Source: Gammaproteobacteria bacterium
GTDB lineage: Bacteria; Pseudomonadota; Gammaproteobacteria; SZUA-229
Length of the DNA stretch: 5,507 nucleotides
Direction of reading: 5' to 3'
Assembly: GCA_002401185.1 (NCBI GenBank)
Contig: NVSH01000058.1
Span: 72 to 5,578 of the forward strand
This document shows positions 1-5,507 of this stretch, one piece after another. The notes under the pieces are model-generated. The model was given only the letters and a program-made list of their open reading frames with translations. It had not been told where the DNA came from and searched no databases. Position numbers and translations under genes: made by a program. Positions within the stretch are counted from its first letter, which is position 1, and every line of letters starts with the position of its first letter.

Positions 1-193
1 CATCCTTATATGTTCCCGCCGTTACAAACATAAAATACTTTGACAGTACCTCTATATTATTTTTTATAAACCTATCAATTCGACTGAACTTGCCATCTGA
101 ACTTTCTGTTCTGGCTACTTTACCGACAATCAAACCTAAGGCCCTACCATGTTTTGATTCCCGAAATGCTTTAATTGCTGTGACATCACTCAT
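1..193 (-). CDS. Partial gene, N-terminal 64 codons; tentative methylglyoxal-synthase-like domain protein
   Basis: An open frame starts at the ATG at 193-191 and continues without a stop to the window edge, so only the N-terminus is seen. It begins MSDVTAIKAFRESKHGRALG and reaches a segment ending FVTAGTYKD. A good ribosome site (AAGGGA, six bases from the ATG) fixes the start; the ATG six bases upstream runs straight into TGA. The pattern is a hydrophobic strand (ALGLIVGKVA), a charged stretch, a helix with an I-D-R-F-I-x-x-N core, then a hydrophobic strand and a TAGTY turn. This recalls the opening strand, helix and T-G-T/G phosphate-binding turn of the MGS-like fold (methylglyoxal synthase; C-terminal parts of CarB and PurH). 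That assignment is my inference from a short stretch and may be wrong. It is probably a cytoplasmic protein, since no signal peptide is seen. It lies 253 bases downstream of the OmpV-like gene on the same strand, too far to assume one operon. Confidence 0.55.
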   Translation of the reverse strand, partial: MSDVTAIKAFRESKHGRALGLIVGKVARTESSDGKFSRIDRFIKNNIEVLSKYFMFVTAGTYKD

Positions 194-199
194 ACATAT

Positions 200-205
200 T
201 CCCTT
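200..205 (-). promoter_or_regulatory. Shine-Dalgarno of the partial left-edge gene
   Basis: AAGGGA on the minus strand lies six bases before the ATG at 193-191. It supports this start codon and argues that the short edge frame is a real gene. The AT-rich leader just upstream holds a small perfect palindrome (AAAATTAT / ATAATTTT, 222-229 and 233-240, three-base loop). It is made only of A and T, so it may be chance. Confidence 0.65.
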
Positions 206-446
206 AATAAAGCCTGCTATGAAAATTATTTTATAATTTTAATTTATTTTTTTAAAGCGAAGCATTACCGCATCTTTAAAATGAAACATTTATCTTATAC
301 ACAGGTAACCTGCACCCAAAATATGACAACAGCATAATGTTTAAAACCAAGCTCGACATTAGCCATAATCTAAACAAACTAAGTTAACCGCGCCATCACT
401 CACATGGCATGTATTCAGTAAAATATGCCTGGTTTTGTAAAATCGC

Positions 447-1307
447 TTACAGGCTTCCAGCAAATAACCACGCAAAACCAAAACCAACAAAAAAATAATC
501 CTTTTGAAGAACTAACGGGCTATCTTCAAATTTGGCTCCTCGGAGTGATTGATAACGAAGAAAGCTCCAATACACCAAATCATTCGTTTTATAACTGATA
601 CGGTAATTTACAAAACCACCACCAAAACCTGCATCACTGGTAAACGTCGCTCTAGCATTAGTACTAAATTCATCAGCCACATCATAATAATAGGCATGGA
701 AATCCTGTGTAGCAAATTTCAAACCGATGATGACTTTCTGCGCTATACCGGTTTTACCACGGCGTTGATGATTAAAACTTATTCGTGGTTCAAGTAGGAA
801 ACCAGTATTTTCCACACTTCGAAAATCAGTGGCAATAGCCACTCGAACAGGAAGTTCAAATCGTGTACCAAAATAATGACTATTTTCATCATTCAGTATA
901 AACGCAACAGACGGCCCTACCTGCAAAACGAGATCTAGATCAGGCATGCCTTTTCGCGCCTGAGTATCATCGCTATCCACAGGTAATCCGAAATCGGCAC
1001 TGATGTCTATGACAACTTTTTTAGAATGATATAAAAAACCTTTAAAACCACGATCAATTTCAAACGCTGGCGAACGAAAGGTAAAATAAGGCACAGGCAG
1101 CAACAGATGATTTGACTCTTTTGCCCCCGGATATAAATGATACTCAAACAAGCCGATACCCATACCTAGCACCCATTGTGTATCGCCACTAACACCACCC
1201 CTGGTTTCAACCACATCAACTTTAGATAGCCCAGCAGACTGGACTGACGAATGATATAAAATCACTGACACTAGGAAAATAAAAAAAACAAACAGGTGAT
1301 GTCTCAT
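447..1307 (-). CDS. MipA/OmpV-family outer-membrane beta-barrel protein
   Basis: The 286-residue product has a Sec signal peptide: MRHH, a hydrophobic core at about residues 5-18, and a likely cleavage around S24-A25-G26 in SVQSAG. The mature part alternates short amphipathic strands rich in aromatic residues and glycine, as in a barrel. Family features visible in order are G-(I)-G-L-x-E-Y-x-x-YPG at about residues 49-62, the LLLPVPYFTFR strand near 68-78, GMPDLDLVLQVGPS near 118-131, and a C-terminal strand starting EDSPLVLQK followed by VGFGFAWLF. This is the usual MipA/OmpV layout and length. The family includes MipA, a scaffold linking murein transglycosylase and synthase, and OmpV-like porins; which role applies cannot be told here. 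The barrel-ending phenylalanine is followed by four extra residues (AGSL), slightly unusual for a BAM substrate. The ATG at 1307 is the only reasonable start, because an in-frame stop lies 11 codons upstream with no other start between. The ribosome site is weak. It is a single gene, divergent from the GGDEF relic. Confidence 0.85.
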   Translation of the reverse strand: MRHHLFVFFIFLVSVILYHSSVQSAGLSKVDVVETRGGVSGDTQWVLGMGIGLFEYHLYPGAKESNHLLLPVPYFTFRSPAFEIDRGFKGFLYHSKKVVIDISADFGLPVDSDDTQARKGMPDLDLVLQVGPSVAFILNDENSHYFGTRFELPVRVAIATDFRSVENTGFLLEPRISFNHQRRGKTGIAQKVIIGLKFATQDFHAYYYDVADEFSTNARATFTSDAGFGGGFVNYRISYKTNDLVYWSFLRYQSLRGAKFEDSPLVLQKDYFFVGFGFAWLFAGSL

Positions 1308-1327
1308 AGATTCAAATAGCTCGTACT

Positions 1328-1356
1328 CATATAAAATTTATTCATTACACAATCAA
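1328..1356 (-). promoter_or_regulatory. Candidate sigma70-type promoter for the OmpV-like gene
   Basis: On the minus strand TTGATT (1356-1351) and TATATG (1333-1328) are separated by 17 bases. Each matches four of six consensus positions. Transcription would start near 1321, giving a leader of only about 14 bases, which is short. The region is AT-rich, so such matches arise easily by chance. Confidence 0.25.
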
Positions 1357-1434
1357 AGTCGTTCTTATGGTCCCTCTATTAATTGATAAGATAACACCAC
1401 CGTAAAGCATCAAGGATACACTACAGTTTTTTTC

Positions 1435-2002
1435 ATGGCAGTTATACTCCAATCACCACACTAAAAAACCTCTTTTATCATCCCGACTTTTGTTGGCCTG
1501 TTATTTGATTTAATGCTCGCGCGCATGAAAGCTTTAAGTACGTACTTACGTGATATTGCTTACATTTTGCACATTTCCTCGACGCAGAAATAGATAAAAC
1601 AAAACGTTATGGCGGAAGGTTTTCCATAATTTTTTTGACCTCGATAACTTTAAAATCATCAATGATAATTATGGGCATCTGGTCGATGACAATGCATTAG
1701 AGACAGTCACTAACATCGTTTCTAAAACAAATCGTAATCCCGATATCTTTGCTCGATATGGCGGGGAAGCGTTTGTTATATTAATACAGGAAACTGGTTT
1801 GAGTGGCGCACTTATTCACGTTGAGCGCTTACGTAATGATATCGAAAAACATGCATTCAACATTATCGGAAAGGTCACCAGCAACTTTGGCGTTACCGAA
1901 TTTGACCCGGACAAGGACGATGTAGAATCTGTGCTCGAGCGTGTCGATAAAGATTTATATATGGCAAAAGAATTTGGCAGAAACCGTGTTGAAAAAACCT
2001 GA
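1435..2002 (+). pseudogene. Decayed membrane-anchored GGDEF (diguanylate cyclase) gene
   Basis: Joining frames gives a recognisable single-membrane-pass GGDEF protein. From a possible ATG at 1435 one frame reads nine residues, meets TAA at 1462-1464, then continues with a hydrophobic segment (FIIPTFVGLLF, about 1474-1506) and a basic linker (LARMKALSTYLRDIAY). Near 1572 the frame changes: HFLDAEIDKTKRYGGRFSII continues one frame over to about 1631. From 1631 a third frame carries the rest: FFDLDNFKIINDNYGH (1631-1678), RNPD (1733-1744), RYGGEAF (1754-1774), and DLYMAKEFGRNRV near the end, stop TGA at 2000-2002. About eleven codons expected for DxLTGLxNRR are absent at the first junction. The second junction is one T short in a seven-T run (1630-1636). 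Intact relatives make the second messenger c-di-GMP from two GTP. This copy cannot encode a normal cyclase. The in-frame stretch from 1631 could at most express a C-terminal fragment, since a TTG start at 1799 lacks the active site. Confidence 0.82.
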
Positions 2003-2120
2003 CGCCAAATAATCAAAACACGATACAGTCTATCCTTATGACGCAGGAACAATCTTATGCGCAGAGGGTTAAAATTTTTCCTGTATCAAAAGGCAGCTGA
2101 TAACGTTAAAACAACACTGA

Positions 2121-3569
2121 TTAACTCATTTTATAAGTCAAGTCTAATTGTTTCGCTGCTCTTACTTCGTCGAGACGTTTCACTGGTAATGTTTGCGGCG
2201 CAGCATGCAGCAGCTCGGGATTGGTTTCCGCTTCGTGAAGAATCTGTTCCAGCGCATCCATAAAACCATCGAGCGCTTCTTTGGCTTCTGATTCTGTAGG
2301 TTCGATCAATAAACATTCGGGCACTAATAAAGGGAAATAGGTGGTCGGTGCATGATAACCTAAATCCAGTAAACGCTTGGCGAAATCCATTGCGCTCACA
2401 TGGTAATCACGCGCTTCGTTTTTCAAGGTAATAATAAATTCATGACTAGCTCGACGATGATCGATAGCCAGGGTAAACCCACGACGCTTGGCTTCTGCCA
2501 TCATGTAATTAGCATTTAACGTTGCAAACTCTGCAACACGAACCATACCTTCACGACCCAGAAAACGCATGTAGATAAAGGCACGCAACAACACACCCGG
2601 ATTACCCATAAAGGCCGACAGACGACCGATACTCTGCGGACAGTCTTTAGCCGTTAAGTAACGATAGTTGCCATCCTCCTGAGTAACCGTTGGTAAAGGT
2701 AAAAAAGGTATCAAACGTTTGGCTACACCCACAGCGCCCGAACCTGGGCCGCCGCCACCATGAGGTGTAGAAAATGTTTTATGCAGATTAGAATGGATAA
2801 CATCAAAACCCATATCGCCAGGTCTAATTTTTCCCAAAATCGCATTTAGATTTGCGCCATCGTAATACAACAAGCCACCTGCATCATGAATCACTTTCGC
2901 GATGGCTTCGATATTACGTTCGAACACACCGAGCGTTGATGGATTGGTCAGCATCAAACCGGCCGTCTGTGGCCCCACGCATTGTTTTAATGCATCGATA
3001 TCAACATCACCGTTATCCAGCGTTGGTATCTCGCGCACTTTAAATCCACACATTACTGCCGTCGCCGGGTTAGTACCGTGAGCCGCATCGGGAATCAGGA
3101 TTTCTTTACGCTCATGTTCGCCACGAGATTTATGGTAGGCATCGATCATCGCCACACCAGAAAACTCGCCCTGCGCGCCAGCCATCGGCGCCAGTGAAAA
3201 TGCGGCCATACCGGTGGCTTCACATAACATCGATTGCAGATCATACATGCAGGAAAGAAAACCCTGATTCTGTTCATCCGGGGTTAATGGATGCGCATTT
3301 AAAAAACCCGGCAACATCGCCAGCGTATTACAGGCGCGTGGATTGTATTTCATGGTGCAGGAACCCAACGGATAAAACTCAGTATCGATGGAAAAGTTTT
3401 TCTGCGACAAACGGGTGTAATGACGAACCGCCTGCAACTCCGAAACTTCAGGCAACGCAGCACTGTCCTTACGTAATAGATTCTCGGGAATAGCAGAAAT
3501 AGAAGCTTTTTCGACAGGCGATTGTGGCGCACCCTGACGACCTTTTGATGAATGTTCAAAAATTAACAT
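2121..3569 (-). CDS. gcvPB: Glycine dehydrogenase (decarboxylating) subunit 2, P-protein C-terminal half
   Basis: The 482-residue cytoplasmic PLP enzyme subunit matches the usual GcvPB length. With GcvPA it decarboxylates glycine and loads the aminomethyl group onto the lipoyl arm of GcvH. Visible family motifs are [13 protein letters not shown] (about residues 65-77), the AGAQGEFSG segment (130-138), [13 protein letters not shown] (159-171), the aspartate of YYDGANLN (235-242), and the PLP-binding [17 protein letters not shown] with the Schiff-base lysine at K264. The C-terminal part carries the [14 protein letters not shown] and [17 protein letters not shown] stretches. All key residues look intact. 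The ATG at 3569 overlaps the gcvPA stop by one base (TAATG) and is preceded by GGAGGT, so the start is secure and translation is probably coupled. It is the last gene of the gcv set in this window. No strong intrinsic terminator follows its stop at 2121, and the convergent GGDEF relic ends 118 bases away. Confidence 0.97.
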   Translation of the reverse strand: MLIFEHSSKGRQGAPQSPVEKASISAIPENLLRKDSAALPEVSELQAVRHYTRLSQKNFSIDTEFYPLGSCTMKYNPRACNTLAMLPGFLNAHPLTPDEQNQGFLSCMYDLQSMLCEATGMAAFSLAPMAGAQGEFSGVAMIDAYHKSRGEHERKEILIPDAAHGTNPATAVMCGFKVREIPTLDNGDVDIDALKQCVGPQTAGLMLTNPSTLGVFERNIEAIAKVIHDAGGLLYYDGANLNAILGKIRPGDMGFDVIHSNLHKTFSTPHGGGGPGSGAVGVAKRLIPFLPLPTVTQEDGNYRYLTAKDCPQSIGRLSAFMGNPGVLLRAFIYMRFLGREGMVRVAEFATLNANYMMAEAKRRGFTLAIDHRRASHEFIITLKNEARDYHVSAMDFAKRLLDLGYHAPTTYFPLLVPECLLIEPTESEAKEALDGFMDALEQILHEAETNPELLHAAPQTLPVKRLDEVRAAKQLDLTYKMS

Positions 3570-4975
3570 TACACGACCTCCGGTGTTGCAGGCACTTTTT
3601 CAGCGGACACAACACCCGCAGCTAATACTTCCTGCATGGCCGTCGCATAGGCTTCAATATCAGCTTCACTTCGCATCTCTGTGGTACATACCATGATGGC
3701 AGTGCCTAACTCAGGATAATCTTCAGACAAATCGAAACCACCAAGAATACCTTTGGCCATCAATGCACGTAACACCTGAGCCGCATTAACGTCTAACTGC
3801 AAAACCGTCTCATGAAAATGTGTACCCGAAAATGCTTTTTTCACACCCGAGATAGCAGTAAGTTTTTCGACCAGTAAATTATTGTTGGCGAAGCAGGCAG
3901 CCGCCGTATTCTCCAGACCTTTTGCACCCATAATTGCCATATGAATGGTAGATGCTGTCACCACCAGACCTTGATTGGTGCATATGTTTGAAGTCGCTTT
4001 AGAACGCCGAATATGTTGTTCACGCGCCTGCAGGGTTAAAACAAAACCTTCTTTTCCATCCAGATCAACCGTACGTCCAACGATACGCCCCGGCATCTGT
4101 CTGACCAGAGCCTGTTTACAGCACAGCAAGCCGTAATACGGGCCACCCGCTGACATCGGCGCACCTAGCGGCTGGCCGTCGCCACAGGCGATATCAACGC
4201 CGCTCACTCCCCATTGACCCGGTGGGTTCAATACCGTTATCAACAGAGGGTTCACCACAGCGATAACTAAAATATTATTGTCATGCGCCCAATTGGTTAT
4301 TTCATCGACCGCTTCAAGACAACCGAAAAAGTTAGGCTGCTGTAATACCACGGCGGTAATATCACCCTCACCCTGCTGCTTGATTTGCTCGAGTGTAACC
4401 GTACCCGTCGAGCCATCATACGGCACTTCGACCAGATCGATCTGTTGTCCTTTAACGATGGTCTCTGCTGTTTTTCGGTAAACTGGATTAACGCTTGTCG
4501 GAATGAGAATTTTTCGTGATTTTGATTTACGGTTGGCGCGCACCGACATCAGAATGGCTTCGGCTAATGATGATGCCCCGTCATACATCGATGCATTCGA
4601 TACATCCATGGCTGTTAATGCGGCTATCATGCTCTGAAATTCGTAGGTTAACTGTAACGTCCCCTGCGAGGCTTCAGCCTGATACGGTGTATACGCGCTG
4701 TAAAATTCACCCCGTGTGGTTATTTCCCAAACGGCTGCCGGTATATGATGCTGATAAGCACCTGCACCCAAAAAACATAAAGCCTTCGTGTTTTTATCAG
4801 CACGTTGATGCATCAGACGGGAGACTTCCATTTCAGTCATACCCTTGGGAATGGCTTTTAATTCGGGGGCACGTAGATGCGCGGGAATTTCGTCAAATAA
4901 ATCTTCCATAGAATCAACACCGATGGTTGCTAACATCTGTGTTATTTCTTGTTCAGTATGGGGAATAAAAGGCAT
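3569..4975 (-). CDS. gcvPA: Glycine dehydrogenase (decarboxylating) subunit 1, P-protein N-terminal half
   Basis: The 468-residue product is GcvPA, the non-PLP-lysine half of a two-subunit glycine decarboxylase; many bacteria and all eukaryotes have the two halves fused as GcvP. Recognisable blocks are the N-terminal [14 protein letters not shown] opening, [15 protein letters not shown] (about residues 68-82), the [14 protein letters not shown] motif (95-108), [11 protein letters not shown] (130-140), [22 protein letters not shown] (about 261-282) and [18 protein letters not shown] (about 318-335). In the last block most family members I recall have RREKATSN, so the serine is a small deviation. 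The length is close to the usual 440-450, with a slightly long C-terminal tail ([13 protein letters not shown]). The start ATG at 4975 has only a weak ribosome site (GAAAGA, five bases away), unlike the strong ones of gcvH and gcvPB. It lies 136 bases after gcvH and overlaps gcvPB by one base. Confidence 0.96.
   Translation of the reverse strand: MPFIPHTEQEITQMLATIGVDSMEDLFDEIPAHLRAPELKAIPKGMTEMEVSRLMHQRADKNTKALCFLGAGAYQHHIPAAVWEITTRGEFYSAYTPYQAEASQGTLQLTYEFQSMIAALTAMDVSNASMYDGASSLAEAILMSVRANRKSKSRKILIPTSVNPVYRKTAETIVKGQQIDLVEVPYDGSTGTVTLEQIKQQGEGDITAVVLQQPNFFGCLEAVDEITNWAHDNNILVIAVVNPLLITVLNPPGQWGVSGVDIACGDGQPLGAPMSAGGPYYGLLCCKQALVRQMPGRIVGRTVDLDGKEGFVLTLQAREQHIRRSKATSNICTNQGLVVTASTIHMAIMGAKGLENTAAACFANNNLLVEKLTAISGVKKAFSGTHFHETVLQLDVNAAQVLRALMAKGILGGFDLSEDYPELGTAIMVCTTEMRSEADIEAYATAMQEVLAAGVVSAEKVPATPEVV
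3576..3581 (-). promoter_or_regulatory. Strong Shine-Dalgarno of gcvPB inside the end of gcvPA
   Basis: GGAGGT on the minus strand lies six bases before the gcvPB ATG (3569-3567), within the last codons of gcvPA. Together with the TAATG stop/start overlap it points to coupled translation, which would keep the two P-protein subunits in equal amounts. Confidence 0.85.
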
Positions 4976-5030
4976 AGTATTCTTTCAGTAATAATTGGCA
5001 GGAAACTTTAGCGGTAATGCGCGTTCATAA

Positions 5031-5095
5031 CGTATGAAGCACGGTTATCTTTAACAGGCTTCTCAGTCGCCAGAAAGATAACCGTGCTTCGCACG
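5031..5095. repeat. Perfect 17-bp inverted repeat (long stem-loop) between gcvH and gcvPA
   Basis: GAAGCACGGTTATCTTT at 5036-5052 is the exact reverse complement of AAAGATAACCGTGCTTC at 5074-5090. After a two-base mismatch (AT opposite GC) the outer bases CGT (5031-5033) and ACG (5093-5095) pair again. The 21-base loop (5053-5073) holds a possible inner GGC/GCC pairing. In the gcv transcript the stem begins about 22 bases after the gcvH stop. No T-run follows on either strand, so it does not look like a standard intrinsic terminator. It could be an mRNA-stabilising or 3'-end-processing stem that sets gcvH above gcvPA/gcvPB, or a repeated extragenic palindrome or small palindromic element. It does not match ERIC, or an integron attC core as I know it, and lacks the GTAG mark of typical REPs. 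A second, mutually exclusive small palindrome (TTCATA-ACG-TATGAA, 5024-5038) overlaps its left edge. Confidence 0.9.
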
Positions 5096-5111
5096 TGATA
5101 AAGTAAAAATT

Positions 5112-5495
5112 TTATTCTTCGAGCGTCGCCTGATAAGCCTCGGCGTCCATCAAATCAGCCAGCTCATCCGCTGATGGTTTAATCTTAAACAACCAGCCGC
5201 TATCGTACGGCGAACTATTGATAATCTCCGGCTCATCAGCTAATACTTCATTAACTTCAACAACCTCACCACTTATCGGCATATAAACATCTGAAGCAGC
5301 TTTAACCGATTCGACCACGCAACATTCGTCACCAGCAACAAACTCTGTCGCCACTTCCGGCAATTCTACAAACACCAGATCACCCAGTAACGCTTGCGCA
5401 TGGTCACTGATACCCACGGTCACTAGACCATCGTCTTCTACACGTAACCATTCGTGTGACTCAGTGTATTTTAATTCAGAGGGGACTTCACTCAT
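5112..5495 (-). CDS. gcvH: Glycine cleavage system H protein (lipoyl carrier)
   Basis: The 127-residue protein is the small acidic lipoyl carrier that shuttles the aminomethyl group from the P-protein to the T-protein and then to the L-protein for reoxidation. It is full length for the family. The N-terminus [22 protein letters not shown] (from about residue 9) and the core [15 protein letters not shown] are typical. The lipoylation site is the lysine of [17 protein letters not shown]65. The C-terminal [10 protein letters not shown] block (about residues 98-107) is intact. A lipoyl ligase or transferase encoded elsewhere must modify K65. The ATG at 5495 is preceded by GGAGAG at a good distance and there is no room in the window for a longer start. 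It is the first gene of the operon that can be seen. gcvT commonly precedes gcvH, so the transcript and any glycine-responsive control probably begin beyond the right edge. Confidence 0.97.
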   Translation of the reverse strand: MSEVPSELKYTESHEWLRVEDDGLVTVGISDHAQALLGDLVFVELPEVATEFVAGDECCVVESVKAASDVYMPISGEVVEVNEVLADEPEIINSSPYDSGWLFKIKPSADELADLMDAEAYQATLEE

Positions 5496-5499
5496 TTTT

Positions 5500-5505
5500 C
5501 TCTCC
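5500..5505 (-). promoter_or_regulatory. Shine-Dalgarno of gcvH
   Basis: GGAGAG on the minus strand lies four bases (six from the GGAG core) before the gcvH ATG at 5495-5493. It is a strong site at normal spacing that fixes the start. The window ends two bases further on, so no promoter can be assessed. Confidence 0.8.
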
Positions 5506-5507
5506 AG

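Noticed and set aside
257..277. GCGAAGCA...ATCTTT on the plus strand looks like one degenerate arm of the 5031-5095 stem (GCGAAGCACGGTTATCTTT when read on the minus strand).
   Set aside because: Only the two ends match (8 and 6 bases) and the middle differs in sequence and length. No second arm is nearby, so chance is the simpler explanation without a genome-wide search.
285..330. Promoter for the left-edge gene around TGTGTATAAGAT on the minus strand.
   Set aside because: A TATAAG-like -10 exists, but no -35 lies at acceptable spacing and the extended -10 TG is out of register.
392..408. GCCAT-CACTCAC-ATGGC as a terminator for the OmpV-like gene; also GCCTG/CAGGC (427-431, 450-454) around its stop codon.
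   Set aside because: Stems are only five bases and no T-run follows on the minus strand.
194..446. Possible small gene or RNA in the 253-base spacer.
   Set aside because: The stretch is AT-rich with stops in all frames, no ribosome site with a plausible frame, and no tRNA-like or strong stem structure.
2035..2064. Imperfect direct repeat CTTATGACGCAG (2035-2046) / CTTATGCGCAG (2054-2064) in the spacer between the GGDEF relic and gcvPB.
   Set aside because: Two short imperfect copies in a spacer, with no further copies, inverted ends or target-site duplication to suggest a function.
2057..2263. Plus-strand open frame across the 3' end of gcvPB.
   Set aside because: Most of it is antisense to gcvPB codons, and its product shows no family features.
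4516..4911. Long open frame on the plus strand opposite gcvPA, and others at 3194-3493 and 4278-4481.
   Set aside because: They lie wholly antisense to strongly conserved gcvPA/gcvPB coding sequence, have no recognisable domain, and are explained by codon use of the real genes.
4976..5111. Glycine riboswitch or integron attC site in the gcvH-gcvPA gap.
   Set aside because: No tandem glycine-aptamer cores are seen, and the usual place would be upstream of the operon, outside the window. The palindrome ends do not fit the RYYYAAC/GTTRRRY attC core sites.

Overview
The window reads as chromosomal DNA from a gammaproteobacterium-like Gram-negative of moderate to low GC. The evidence is an outer-membrane MipA/OmpV-type barrel protein with a signal peptide, and a glycine-cleavage P-protein split into two subunits behind gcvH. 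Genus cannot be fixed from the sequence; marine or methylotrophic gammaproteobacteria would fit, but that is a guess.

Right half (2121-5495, all minus strand): a glycine cleavage operon transcribed gcvH -> gcvPA -> gcvPB. GcvPA and GcvPB form the PLP-dependent glycine decarboxylase. It releases CO2 from glycine and passes the aminomethyl group to the lipoyl arm of GcvH. The T-protein (gcvT), which passes the one-carbon unit to tetrahydrofolate, is not in the window and probably lies upstream, beyond base 5507. gcvPA and gcvPB overlap by one base (TAATG) with a strong internal Shine-Dalgarno. gcvH and gcvPA are separated by 136 bases holding a perfect 17-bp inverted repeat without a T-run. This is the most striking non-coding structure here.

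Middle (about 1435-2002, plus strand): the decayed remains of a small membrane-anchored GGDEF (diguanylate cyclase) gene. It has an in-frame stop, an internal deletion that removed the DxLT/NRR start of the domain, a one-base loss in a T-tract, and a GGEAF signature. It converges on gcvPB.

Left part (1-1307, minus strand): a complete MipA/OmpV-like outer-membrane protein gene (447-1307), a 253-base spacer with no gene that I can see, and the first 64 codons of a gene running off the left edge. Its product weakly resembles the methylglyoxal-synthase-like fold. No tRNA, rRNA, CRISPR array, insertion sequence or riboswitch was seen. I did not find a convincing new multi-gene system. The items most worth a second look are the gcvH-gcvPA inverted repeat, the GGDEF relic and the partial gene at the left edge.
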